64,000 nucleotides of DNA, from the NCBI GenBank assembly GCA_022494885.1, contig JAGVSM010001177.1:1-64000 (forward strand), read 5' to 3'. Position numbers and translations under genes: made by a program. Below the pieces are notes generated by a model. The model ran no database searches. It was not told where the DNA came from and saw only the letters and a program-made list of their open reading frames with translations. Source of the stretch: Micrasema longulum. Its lineage: Eukaryota > Arthropoda > Insecta > Trichoptera > Brachycentridae. This document shows positions 25,101 through 40,100 of the stretch, piece by piece. The first letter of the stretch is position 1, and each line of letters opens with the position of its first letter.

Positions 25101-28100
25101 AATCCGGTGCGCGTTAAAGAGAAAACGCCGCTCAAATGGCCGTTTTACGAGAAAAATTGTAAAAATCGGAACATTATTTTTCTCTGTGGCTCTTTAAAAT
25201 CAGGGTTGCCCAAATTATTTTGTAAACGGTTCACCGATTATTCTAAAGATTCTGAATTTTTGTAATTTATTAAAATACTTATTAGAGTAATTTTATCTTT
25301 TATGACTTTTATTCATAAAACAAACAATTCACTAAGAAATTCATATATTTTTATTGTACGCAATATTTTTTATTTTACAATTTTCAATGAATTTATTTAA
25401 AAAAAATACACACTTAAATTTAAGATGTACATATTATAAAAAGAAAAAAAACTTAAAAGAGACGCTTGTCAAAGTAGTAGGAGAATTCTGCTCCCGAAAA
25501 CCCCTTTGGATACATGGAACAGATCAACATCCAGAGCGATGTTGTTCAACATAGTGATAGCCCATCACACAGGTATAACCATTGGCAGGTTGGTCTTGTA
25601 TATTGGAATGTAAAACAATCAATGCTGACGCTGTCTTAGGTAATTATCGGGAACATGCAAACCAATGCTTATCATAATCTCAGGATTATCGGCCATATCG
25701 TGAAATAATCAATAAAAATGTCTAATCAAATACACATTCCTTCTAGTCTTTAAACTGTTGTAGCCAAGCACGCCCTGGAGAATCTTGCTCAGGTAGAGCC
25801 AAGGATAATACTCGCACTCTCTCATGTAGAGATATCTCATAAACTTCATTTAGATTTTCTCTTTCATTGGAGAGTTTTTGTGGCCCTTAAATCATCGAGC
25901 CTCTTTTGAGTCTACTTCGCAAGTTGTAAAGAGTTCTCAGTAAGCGGCTATTTTCGAAAACCCTGGCAGTATGCAAAACGAATCCCAACATCTTTGATGT
26001 TTTTCCACTGATTGTCTGTGATAGCATGTTTTTTGTATTCTTTAGTACCTATATTTTATTTTGCTTTCATAAAATATATACTGACGTGTGTCATATTTCA
26101 CTTAAATTATTTTAAAGAAAAAAAATCACAGACTTTTAAACTTACAAACACAAATTTATTAATTGCTATTCATGTAGTCATTTTACCTTTAATTTGGGGT
26201 ATTTTAAAACATACATATTATTAAGTGCGTGAATTACAACGTACCAAAAAGTAAAACAACTTTGGCTAAGAGGCATTTCTTTGTGGTAAATATAAGGATC
26301 TTTAATTTACTGCATCAGGTGACAAAGGAGTTTAAGTCGTTTTCAAAATTTAAATCTGGTTTGAGTCAATTGATTTGCTCGAACGAGAATAGATCACTAT
26401 CATATAATGTAGAATAACTGTTAATTTTTTTTTATGGGTAAATGTAAAATATAATAGATAATAGAATTATTATTTTATATGTTAGTGATATGTAGTATGA
26501 TATGTATAAACGTAATATGTACTTATAAAATATAATATTAATATGCATGTGTGAATACATAGGTATGTTTATATGCATGTATGTTTTATGAATGCATTTC
26601 AAGTGACCCGACTTAACACGGGTTTTCTAGTGAGTCAGGAAAAGTTCACAAGCATAGGCCGTTTGCTGATTGTATCACTATAAACTGTGTATCTATCCCT
26701 CATAAATGTATGTACAATGTTGTTAATAAATAAAAAGTTAAATTTTGTTTCATTTGCAAATTTGTAGAAAAAATATCAGAAACCATAAGCGGAAAGCCGT
26801 TAATAGTTGAAAATTGCCAACCCTGGTATAAATTATCGAACGTAAAAATAATGCAAGGGCTATTTTTATTTTTAGGAGCACCATTTTTTCTTCTCCTTTA
26901 AAAATCGGTCACATTGGCGGAAAAATAAATGAAATAAATGACACCATTGGCGGAAAAATAAAAAAAATCGTTTCGTATTTTGAAAAAGCTTTTTAAAGAA
27001 AATTCTGAAACCTTCCAAAATGCTTTACTGTTAGGACATATCGTTGTAAACCTTGCTGACTTTAAAAACATAATATTTAATGATGAAGTTTTTTGCTTTT
27101 TCGTCATACTGTTTTTTTTTTTTTTTAGAATTTTATAAAAAAAAAATTATTAGTATTTGCCTACTAATGATTTACTTAGATATTTTACTTTTAGGAGCCA
27201 TTTTCATAAATCACTATTAGAAAATGGGAATCAAGCTGTAGAGACTTCGAACCTCGGACCTCCGATACACAAATCCGCGACACTAGTCACAGGACCACAA
27301 CTCGGTTTAATCATCAGTGTGGCCATACATGAAGCAAAGTGTAGTTTTTTTATTATTTTTAAATCGTCTTTATCAATAAAATCCGCGTAACGAGTATTAT
27401 AATATTAAAACATTATAAAAATAAAAGCAGAAAGTATTAAAACATATTTAACCCGAAAAGCGACCTACATGTTGTAGTGGGTAAAACGTTTGACTCATAC
27501 ACTGAAGGTTCAGGGTTTGATTCCCGGTGAGAAAACAAAAATATTATGTGATTCTTCTCAAGCCTGAGTGTTCTGTTATTGGTCTTCCTGGCCTGTTGTG
27601 GTTAAAAAAAAAGTATAAAAAATAGTATGGCATCGGGTACTCAGACAATAGTTTAAATTAAGATTCAAATAAAAGAGTACAGATAGAGGACAATATTATA
27701 CGCATATGAAGTAATGAAACTATTTTGTTTCGTTTTTGATGCTTTCAAAAGAAAAACAATATTATAAAGAAGAAAGAAAAAAACTCAACAAAACCAGATA
27801 AAATGGTTAAAAATATTTTTTTATAGTAGAAAAAGAGAAAAAATAATAAAAAGAAAAAAATATTTTTTGAAATTAATATCAAAAAAAAAAATTATGTGAA
27901 TAAAATAAGAAAGATAGAAAAAAACGGTTAAAAGGAAAACGTATTAAATGAGAGATAAAAATACTAAGCTAAAAGTTTCATTTTTTTTTTCTTTTTTTTC
28001 TTCTCTATCCCTGCGAAGAGATACAAAATAATTTATGCGCAATCTACACAACTTATTTTGTAGAAGTATTATCTATATTCCGTTTGTATTGACATTGTAA

Positions 28101-31100
28101 TATAATTGGAAAAAAACTACGTTTTTTTTGCTACTTATAAGTAGAATAAAAAATATTTTTGAATTCTCGCAAAAACGGTCATTGCATTGGCCTCGCCCCT
28201 AATACGTCACGATTCACGTTCATTTTCAACTTTGTTCCAAACCATTCAAGTTTTTATAGAAAGTCGCCACGAATCTTGACGTCACAATTATCAATGCCAA
28301 ACACGTCGCGTTTTTCTAGACATTTTTACAAATATTTTTTTTAAGTAATACATAAAAACATTTCTCCAAAATATCGATACTGATTTTGAAAATACAATTA
28401 ACTGTTCTGAATCCATTTTCTATATTTTTATCGGTATTCGTAGTGCGTGATATTTCCCTATTGTAAGAAATTTTGTGTATAAAATATCGAGCGTCAAATA
28501 GTTATTCTAGCCCGGCAATTTGTCAAAAATAACTTTAGCTATTTTAAAATGAGGAAAAGTTAATGTAAACTTTAGTCTAACTTGCGATAGTATATATTTC
28601 TGAATTAATTCCAAAAGGCACAAATGACTCACAGAAATATTATTACAGTACAAGCATTGATCATTTAAGAGACTTAATTTAGACGAAGCTTATGAAAATC
28701 AGTTTTATGCTTCACGTATTTGGAGAAGTTAAATCATTAAGTCGGCGCTTATTTAGGGACCAATTTACAAAATGGTTAGTAGAGCAAATCTCCTCAAAAT
28801 TCTAAAGTTTTCCATCTCGAGTGATCCGTAAAATCGTTCCGGCGACTTTATTGTTTCCTTTATTTAATTGAGAAATAAAATCCCTTAAATATTTTAACCA
28901 AGCAATATGCTCCGTAGAATTTAAAAATATTCAGATCAATCAGTTATTTTAAAAATACGAATAAAAAAAAAAATTATTAAAATGAAAAAAAATATTAAAC
29001 TTTGTTTTGTTTTTTTCTAATTTTCTTGTGAAAAAAAGGCGAAAATTAAGAAGAAATAAAACGAATGAGGTCATGGGTTCTATTCCTGAAATATTCAAAT
29101 GATAATATCGATGTGAAAGGTAATTTTAAACAGTAATATTTTATTGCGCTTGGACTGTCTTCTAAAGCGTAAGATTAATCACCGTAAGTTCGGATTAACA
29201 AGCCGATATTTATTCTCTCGGACACAAAATGTTTTTTCAGTTTTTTTTTTCTATTTCTCTTCTACGTTACGGTTTTTGTATACTACATATATTCAAATAT
29301 ACTCTTACTACAACTACCTACATAAAAATGTAATTGATAATATTTTATACATCGTACTATCAGCGCTATGATCAGTTCTGCCTATTGGTTCATTGACGGC
29401 AAGCACTTCGGAAATGTCCCACAACTTTCTTATCATGTTCATTGTGATTGTGTTGATTCATGTGGTAGTTTGTTTTTATAAGTGTTTTTTATTCTTTTTC
29501 TGTACATTTTCAGAAAACTTTGCTGTAAAATTGAATGCTCCAATTTTTACCGCGCGCAAGAAAACATTTATTATATCAAATTTTCCGTAGGGCTGAAGAT
29601 AATCACTCAAGTATGTTTTCTCATAAACAAATGATATAAACTGGATGGATAAACTGATAAATATGTAAACTGGATGGAAGAAACATCCTCAAGTTTAAAC
29701 AATAATGGATTTTCATTTTCTTTCATTGACCAATCGTGTTTCTTTTGCCTGATCCTTTTTGACCACTTTGTCGATGATTGTAATAAATGTTAAGTTTTTT
29801 GGATGACCTAACAGTGCGTACAGTTAAAACTTACAGATTGCCATATTTAACTCCAGTTCATAAATAAACTAACTAAGCTTGTTTTTCACCACCACATAAT
29901 AATGTCGGTTGCTAGAAAGTTCATTTGAGATTCATTTGCCGTGAAAGTAACTGGTATGTGTATTTCAAATGTTGCAAAAATCAAAGAAAACATTGATACG
30001 TGCTATTAAAAACACAGTTTGCGCTTTGAAAGTAAAACAGTTGTTTGAGAATATTTTATATTTCTTTGACGATCGAGAATACTATGAAGCATTGTTACAC
30101 AAATGGCGCATTCGAAATTTTCACCATTTTTTTCGTTTTATTGTAAAAATTTGAAAAACTAAAAACTAGGAGTTTCGTCCTTTGCAGAAAGCTGTCGTAA
30201 TAACAGTTTTTTTTTAAGTAGTTGAGTTTAAAAGAGCGGAGTCGGGTATTATAATATGTCACTTTCTAGTATATTTTCTAATGCAGTGTAGCAAGTAATA
30301 ATGCAATTTACCAAAATATTTCAGGTAAATTGCATCATTTTAATAAATGTCACCATTTAGGATAATGCACGAGGCGAATTTGCAGGGTCTGGAAATGTTT
30401 ATTCCTCACCTACCCTTACTAAAGCCAATATCCTAACTGAATCACATTGCCTTTGTGTACTGTATACAGTATACCACAAAATGTCTGTAGGGAGTTCCCC
30501 TAACAGCCCGTGCATTGGTTGAGCTTCAGAACTGTTTAGGTAAAATACCGCGTAGCAGATCGTGTGACACCACCAGTCTACCACCGAAAGAAAATATAAT
30601 GCAAATTAAGATTTACAAATTTTCTCTGTTTATTTTTAAAAAATTACATCATTTATATTTTTCTACAGACGAATAGCAGTGGAGTTGCAAACAGATAAAT
30701 AATAGTAATAATAATCGTAGTTTATTAACCAAATAACTGTTAACAAATTACAACAGGGATGAAGAATACCTTAAATAAGGGAATATGAAAGTCAAGGCAT
30801 TTACAGGGCTTATGACCGATCATTGGCTGGTTTAAGTGAATAATCTTAATGACTCCCGAGGGGGTGAGATCCAGTCTTTTGTCTACGAACATTTGGACAA
30901 AATCAAATATTGTAAATAACTATTACTTTATCTACTACATATACACTTAGATAATAGATTTCTCTGGATCATGTCTAGTCTGCCTAACTAGGAACAAGCT
31001 GTTTTAAGGCAGACATTTTTATGCAAAAATAAACAATAACATTACTACCTAGTAGTTAATTTACTTGACAGTTATACAATATTTATTTATACCATTTATT

Positions 31101-34100
31101 ATTTAAGAATTTATTTCGAGGAAATTTCCGATTTTTCTCGGCCTACACCCAGTAACCAATTTTTTACATTTTAAAAAAATTGAATGCGGGTCATGGTTTT
31201 ACAATGTTTGGGTAACATATTAAATACTTTGGGGCCCAGAAACCTGAAATTTCTTTGCCCGAATTCAGAGTTTGTGATAGACCCCATGACCCATCCTCTA
31301 GTTTGACTGGTAGTGTGGGAGTGTTCTTTTTGGGATTTGGTAGAATAATTTGCATTCACAAACATTATTCTATAAATATATAATTGCCTTATATCTAAAA
31401 TCACAAATTCCTCAAATAACTTGATTCTGGGGTACCTGAAGGGCTTTTTAAAAAATATTTTAACCATTGACTTTTGAGCAGATTCGTATGTATATTTTAG
31501 GGATCTTACTTATACCAAATAATACTTTCACAAATTTTCTAACTAACAAACTCTAAACCGATGAATATTGAAAATTGTTTATCCGGCATTGAATAATAAA
31601 TCAGTGATGAGATGGTTTTTAAAAAAGAAATAAACCACTAAGCCTCTATTTAAAGGCTTGTCAGCAGGTGCGAAATCGAAGCCAAAAAAGGAAGTTTTAG
31701 AAAATACACCAAGACACGTAGACCAATTAACACAAAAAATCTTGTTTTTTTTTTCTTGTAACGGCGGGAATCAAACCCGCTAGGCCAGTTTCCAGTTTAC
31801 AGTATATTTCTAAAATGTTCTGAATATTGATTCAACGTAATATTGAGTCAAGACTGGATTCCATCCCTTAAAAAGTTTTTAAGATGATCGTGTATTTCGA
31901 CAAAGATTGTTGATTGCATTTTAATTATAGTAATAATAAAAACTCTACCGTTATTTATAATTTCCCCGGTAGCCGAATGATCGGTGACTAGTCTGACGAT
32001 ATCGATAACGGTGATACCGGGTTATTGCGTCTACGAAATATTTGTTTTTATTATTGTGAAGATTATTGAGACCAGAATATGAAACATTAGGCATTTACAG
32101 GAGTTTTGACAACAATCTATGTTTAAAATAATTCTTAATAATTTTTACTATTTTGACAAATGGGTGCTTTTGCATTAGAAGGCATCTTCAAGACTGGTAA
32201 ATTGTTCACAATGTTTACAGCTTTCATACTTTTTCTAACATATTTTGAAGAAAAGGATATCAAATAAGTATTTTAACAAGGGACAGAAAACATAAATACT
32301 TACAACTAGTTTGCTAAACAGTTCATTTTTGGACGTTATTGGACCAAAGTTGGGATTAGGCATGTATTATTTAAAAGATGGGAAAAAACACATGGCGAAA
32401 TAAAACAGAGTGGGGGATACACATTTTAACATGTTAAGTAAGCACAATACCGTAATTTCATGACAAGGAAGTTCACATATCAATAGATAAATGAAAAAAT
32501 ATTTTAAGATTCAAACCTATATAATTAATTTGTTTATGGAATGAAGTAATTCATTTTAATAATTAATTTAATGTTATTTTTATTATTTTAGTAGTAAATA
32601 AATAAATAAATACCAATCTTAAAGATGCCAACTTAGGCGAAAGCACTCGAAGGTCAAAATAATAAAAAAGTAAAATGAAACCAAGAAGTTTTATTGAAAA
32701 CTTTATTTATAATTTTATGAACAACTGTGGAGTTTTATCAAGAAACATCAACAAAAAATATCAATTTTGTTAAGTAATCATTTAAATCAGCCAATAACAG
32801 ACTATTAACCGTTTAAATACCTAAATTTCTTCATTTCAGAATATTTGTTTTATCTCTGTAGATCATAAACTTATTTGAAAATTGTTTTTACTTCATCATT
32901 TCATTGTCCGTGGTCGAGCACCTACAGACTAATCAAAATACATTATCTTCATGTAAGTAACTGAATTTTGAGGTACTAGGTTGCGAATGATGTGAGTATG
33001 CATTAAAATATTGTCACAACTTCCTTTTTAAAATCCTTTTTACCCACAACATCTGTTCACGTCCCACCTCAGTATCCTTTGATAACCCGCCACAGCAAGA
33101 CCTCGTGTAGTGAATCGCGCGTTTATTTTGTTAAACGTGTGCCGCATCAAACTCATTGTTTCAGCCAGCCACTAGTGTTGAGCATTAGATTGGTGTTTGC
33201 CCTAGTGATAGTGCTACTCGCAAGTGACCGTCGGACCCAAGCGATTCCATCAAGAACAAACTAGGTTAGTGGTTTCCATTCCTGATTTATTTCATTTGTT
33301 GGGGTTGTGACTGATTGACACTGCATACCGCATAGAAGGATATTCGTTTATTTATATTAAATTTAAAATACATTCCACTATTTTGTAGAAGCCCTAAGGC
33401 TTCGCCCTTGCTATTTTTTGCCCTGCATCCACCTGGGAATTCGTTTCCCACCTTTGTATTTTGTGTATCAATGTATTCCTCTTTGCTGCATCAGGTGAGG
33501 AAACGTGTTTGGTGATGATTATTTTTCTGTCAAATTTATTTAACTGAAATAAATATTTTAAAGGTAACATTTCGTTAAAAAATGACCAGTTTATTCCTAA
33601 ACAACAAAATGAAACTAAAATGCTCAGTAATTGGTTTTTAATTCGCCTTTTCATATAATGGCGAATCCAATCAAAGTTTCTTGAGCTTGGATTATGGCGA
33701 GGATTTAATACTGGGTTATCGCAATCCGATACAATTATTGTGCTCTAAATCGAAGCACAAAAGGGTCTACTTCTCTCATTTATTTCTCATTTCAAATGAA
33801 TTTATAACTTTTTTACCGACGCGGTGTAAAAACGCGGCCAGTCAAAATAAAAGCAGAGATTTTTTTTAATCAACAGTATTTCCAGTTTGTCCAATTTTTT
33901 TAGACATAGACTAGTCTTTACCTCATAGGGTATAATTCCAACTGTCCATGCGCTGAATGTCTGCAAGACTTGTTGTAATCTAACTTCTGTTTTTATAAAT
34001 TTGTTTTTTTTTTTTTTTTTAAATATCACTTTAATTCTAAACTTCATTGTCAAATAAAATATTTAAAAAAAATGTAAATAAGGGCTAGATTTTATACTCT

Positions 34101-37100
34101 TCATGACTTCTGTAGCTGCAAGACGTGTTGTAATCTATCTCTTTTATCGAAAAATTGTAATTATCATAATTGGAGAAGAAAGAAGAAGCTTAGAAGCTCC
34201 AAGCCGTGCTGGGATATTTATTTATTGTACAGCGCTCTTGAGGTGATTTTCGCAAAAATAGTGCTGTGTAAATTATCTAAAAATATATTAAAGGAATTAT
34301 TAAGATTAACATCTCGCAAAGTAACAACTTTTATTTTGCAATTTCCTGACAGTACAAAATCGTAAAATTATTTTTTTATATAAATAGTTTCTAAAAAAAC
34401 AAGGAAAATATGTAATCATTTTCAAGCACCAAATAACTTATCGTAAATGAAAACTTTCAGAAACTTCACCAAATCTATGTTCAGGGATCAAGTAGTTAAT
34501 TGGTAATGTTAACAATCTTATCAATCGAAATAGTTAAAAAACTAATAATTGAATATTCCCAACAATATTTTATATTATATATGTGCCCTGCAGACATATT
34601 ATATCTCGCAGTAAAGTGAAGATACAGTAACACGTGTAATTAGATTCATTATCACGATTTCAGTTCGCGACGATCGTCAACAGGGGATGAAAACTTTCCC
34701 TCCACCCTTCTTGGGGTTGCTATGTTGTTAAGTTTCCCACTAACTATATTACACCCTGGATTCCTCTTCAAACATTCAGATACACGGAACGAAAGGTTCA
34801 CTTTAATTTTCTCCATACATTAGGTTCTGAACACGTTTGTTATCACAATAAGTTATACAAAATTGCACCTCAAAATTGACATTTGATAAATGATACAACA
34901 GAAATGAAGCATCTTTGAGGAGAAAATACGGAAACCAAGGTAGTTGTCTAGTATTGGTAACATTAAAAAGGCGTGTAGAATTTTCACGGTCGCTGTTTTT
35001 TTCATTATTATTTTTATCCCTTTCAGAAAACATACAGTCAAACATAACAAGTATTAAAGACAACGATTTTCTAACATAAAAAGACCAATTTAGTTTTTAT
35101 AAATTATGCAAAAGATTTGAAGAAAAAAATGTAAATAAGAAACTCGAGCGAGAAAGGAATAATTGTCAACATTTGCATTTTTCAAGAAGGTTATCATTAG
35201 TAATAAATAAAAACACCGAATGCACACTGCGAGTCATCCATGCACACACACATGAACGCACATATAAATCACTGAATTTACTTGGCTTCATTAACAGAAT
35301 ATCCTCTGATTTTACTAATGTCCGTACAATCAAAACTCTTTATTGCTCAACTGTTCGCCCTCTTCTAGAATATGCCTCCGTGGTCTGGTCTCCATTCTAT
35401 GTCAATCGCATAAATCACATTGAATCAGTCCAACATCGCTTGCTTCAAAAAATAGCGTAGATGCTTGGACTAGAGATAGATAATTATTCTTATGCTGAAA
35501 TAGAGTCAATGTTAAATATTTCTAGTCTACAAAAACGTAGAACTAATATTGACTCCATATATATGTTCGGCATACTAAATGGTATAATCGATGTTCCATC
35601 ATTACTGGGAAAAGTAAAATTCAATATTCCGACTCGTAGATTGAGAAACAATGAAGTACTGTTCATCGATCAGCATAGAACAAACTATGGCCTTCTCCAA
35701 TGACCCACCTTTGTCGTATTGTTAACTCAAGACAAGATCTGGACTTTTTTGGTTTAAGTTTACAACGATTTAAACGAGCACTAAATAAATAGTCCAGATC
35801 TTGTCTCGATGTCCCTTATGTTTGTCAGTGCTTCTTTTTTTTTTTTTTTAATGTTTTAAACTATTCTTTTACTGTAATATTTAAACCTTATAAATTGTAT
35901 ACATGGACAATGTCCGTTAATAAATAAAAAAATATAAAACAAACACAAACATATACATTACATGCGGTACATATACACAGCATAAACCACTTAAGATGTG
36001 CATTCAGCAACGATCCCAAATAATCAACTCCATGAAGAAATTTTCTGTATAAATGCAACGTGCAGTTAAAAATGTCTACATCAATACTGAGTCCATTTTA
36101 TTTTTTTAAGGAACGTCTAATGAATGAATTCGGGGTTTAATTGTTTTACAAGTTGATATGTAAAAAAGAGAATTTAATCTGGTATAGCGAAGAGGACAAC
36201 GGAAATCAATATTTTGTAAAAGGTTCAACCAACCAAATAATTCAGAATTTTGAATTTTAAAAAGAAAAATTAAATCACATGTAAGACAACTTTTTTGTAG
36301 TGATTCTACATTAAAATTAATCAAAGATGCGTCGTAATCATTTCAATGTTACCAAAACGATATTCCAGGCTCCTTATAAATTTCTTTTGAATGTTCTCGA
36401 TTTTATTAATATATACATTGTACTGAGGGGACCATACTTATGAAGCGAATTCGAGTTGACTACGTACATAAGTATAGTAAAGATATTTGAGTGTATCTGG
36501 TGATGAGAATGGCTTGGAGATTCGTAAGATAAACCCTAGAAGTCTATATGCTTTATCCACTATTGTATTTATGTGATCTCTAAATAAAAGCTTATCATAC
36601 ATTAATACAACCAAATCACTCGCTTTCATTGAACAATTGTCCATTTTCCGAGATAGTAATAGTATACTTTTTTTCTTTCGAGTAAATGTCATGATAAAAC
36701 ATTTATCAGAATTTAATAATAACTGATTGTCCTTGCAATAGCGACAGATTGTATTGCTGATATCGATATGTATCTTTTTTGGTGATCCCGTGTTAGTTGG
36801 TTTTGTTCCGATGTTGAGCTACCATTGCAGGAGCCATCTTCAGGGTAAACCGTGTTTTGTAAAAAAAAAAGTGTTTATGTACTAATTATCTGTACCATGT
36901 CGCAGTCGGCAGTAGGTTGACTACTGCCAACAGGCCGGCTTCTCCTGAAGAGTTTTAAGTGGTTTCCACGTGAGCAAATGCTGAGAAGTTCCCGATTAGC
37001 CCACATAAATATGTATATCCCTCCTGATCCCAATAGTTAAGATAAATTTTAAGATATTTAATAGCAGAAAAATTCACTTTTTGAAATATAAACCTTGTAT

Positions 37101-40100
37101 ATTATAAGCAAGGTAAATAATAAAGCAACTCCCATATAAAAAAAAAATAAAAAAAAGTCGGCAGTAGGTACATTCCATGTCATTCTTGTAGTGTGGAGTG
37201 CCGGGAACCACGTTGAGTTTTATTTCAGCCCTTCGTCTTTGTTTATGTTATTTGGGTGTTTATATTTTTCAATAGCCTCTTTTATAAAATAAACAAAGTA
37301 ACATGATAAAAATACAAGTGAATGAACAGTTGAGTTACCTAGAGCCTTGCTTATTAATCTAGTGTAAAGTTACGCCGAGGCATAAGGGTAGAAAAACGAT
37401 GGTATTTCTATACTTATGAGTAGGACCCCTATTGTGTAAAATGGCAGTTATTGTCTAAACTTCCATATTCCCTCCTCAAATATGTTTTCCATTTCAGTTG
37501 TATTTATTTATATTAAAACATCATTCGTTCATCATCATCATTCACCAATAGTGCATAAAGCACTACATTAGTACGCAAATCGCAGCGTATCTAGCAAATT
37601 TTTTGTTACCTGAAGGTTAGATGATCAGTCTTTCGCTGCAGGTACCAGTCCACGAACTATAAAATATTCTGGTGTAAAAATACCTTTTTAAATAAAAGTT
37701 TTGAGTCAACCATGCCAGGAATCGAACCCGAGACCTCTTGTACGATATACAAACGCGCTGGCCACTACACTACGAGACTAACTGAATGCATAAACCTACA
37801 TCAAAATACAAACATTATAAAGAAAGTTTCTAAAAAGGGAAATATAACATACAACAAATACGGAAAAAAAAAGTGAAATGGATTAAGAAAACATTATTGT
37901 ATTTTCAAAATTGATATGGATATTGCAAAAAAATGTTTTCATTTATGATTTTGAAAATAAAATTGTAAACAAATGCGCCTTTACGAAAACGTGGCGTGAT
38001 TGATAGTAAGAATCGCGACGTGAAAATTCAGTTTTATTTACAATGTTTGAGATTTTTGTTTGATATTTGTATGGGTCGTTATTTGTCACGTAGTTTTTCT
38101 AAAGAATTTTGACTTGGTGAATCATGATATATTTGTTATGCATCTGATACAGTATTGATAATATTTTCTTCAAGATATAATGAAGAAAAAAAGATGTAAA
38201 ATTACTAATATATGTAAATAAACCTAGCTTAAATAGTATAAGACGGTCTCTTCATACAAAGTACCTACTTGAAGGACAAAACGTAAAAATTTACTGCAAA
38301 TCGTGACGTGTAAGAGGCGTGCTTAATGCAATGGGCGTTTTAGCGGAAATACAAAATTATGAATTATAAAGTATTTTTTATGCTACCAATAAGAAAAAAA
38401 AAGTTTTTGTTTTATTCAAAAATGTTTCATAGACACTTATTAATTCTAATCCTAGCTAAAAAGTCATCCCCAATGAAAAGAAAATGACTAACGGAGGTAG
38501 CATGTGTCATCACGTTATATCACGTCAACTTTGTCAAGCAAAACACGTAGTACATTAAAAAGCACGAATTATTTACATCGGTCTACTGTAAGTTCTATTC
38601 AGTATGTCGTTCCTTTCCGCATACGCGTCATTTTTGTTTCACTATGCGCCCGACTGACTGAGCGGGACAGAGACAGGAGATAACTCACGACTAATCACCA
38701 ACTGGTCACATAGTAATAAGACGTTTTAAAAAATGAAATAGCTATTTTAAACAAGTATTGATTAAGATAAAAACATAACTTACCGGTAAAAACTTATACC
38801 ATCGCTTTTCTAGAGCCATTTATGCAGTATTTTAGCGTACATATAGGCATTTAAGTAATCGCGAGAAGACAAAATTTCAAAAGTAGCCGGAAACTACTCG
38901 TAAGAGACTAAAGTCCGTTGACATATGCCAATTGACCGAAAGTTGAGGAACCATATTTCGAACGCTCATGCTCTTCTCTAATTACATACTTCAATGATTA
39001 TGAAATGGTTTGTGACAATATGTTTTTGAAAATAACTGTTATTTCCAAGCAGAGAACATTACATATTTCTCGCATTGTTAAAAACGTCGAATTTTAAATA
39101 TCATGTGTCGCTTAGGAAGAAAATCATCCAAAGAGAACGAACCTTTGAAGACTATTTCCAAACATGTTTTCAATAACGTAAAGAAACTTCTACATACGAT
39201 GTTCCTGGGGGATTTCGAAAACAAGATTTTTTCATAAAATATAAAACAGACGAATGAAAGCTTGCAAAAATCAATAATGAAAGCAAGAAAAAAAATCACA
39301 CAGGAAATGGTGGATAAAATGATTCAATAAACCAGCTGATTAATCAGAGGCCTATACATATTAATATTTAATTTTCTTTTCTCTAAGAGGCTCATAAAAT
39401 CAAGCATCAGTTATTAATTAAAACACCATCATGAATCTAGTGCAAAAAATATTGTTAAATGTTTCTTATAAATTGTATATCACCACTTACTGACTTTCCT
39501 AGTTTCGAGGCATACCCGCCGCCTTTTCAACAGGACATTTATTTCACATTAGATTACATAGCAAACCGTTTTAGCCGTTAATTTGCTGTTCATTCGCTCT
39601 TCATGCCTAAACCAACGTAGCACTCCTATCTTAATTCTGTTAATAATCCTTGTCTTAACCTAACACAGTTCATAGATCTCGATATTTGTGCACCTATCAT
39701 ACATTGTTTTACCACACATTTGCCTGATACATTCCATTTTGATAGCATTCAACCCACTTTTGTCATTAACAGCTCCTATACATAATAATTAAATAACCTT
39801 TCAATATAGCCCATTAAACGATGCTCCATTGTAATGGTCACCCGATACATTGAAAATTCATACTCTTTCCTTCCTTTCCACCCTCCTTTTTTCAACTATT
39901 TCTTTAATTTAATAAAATAGTTGAATCACTCCACGTTAGTGTTAGCTACTTACAGCATACATCTCATCAGCACGTCGTTATTGTAATTCGTGTCTTAACG
40001 AAGAGACGGGTATGTCTCGAAATACAGTAGACATGGAAAAACAGGTTTTTATTGACAAATCTGAACTTCCATTTAATAGAATGTGTGAGCACAAATTTAT

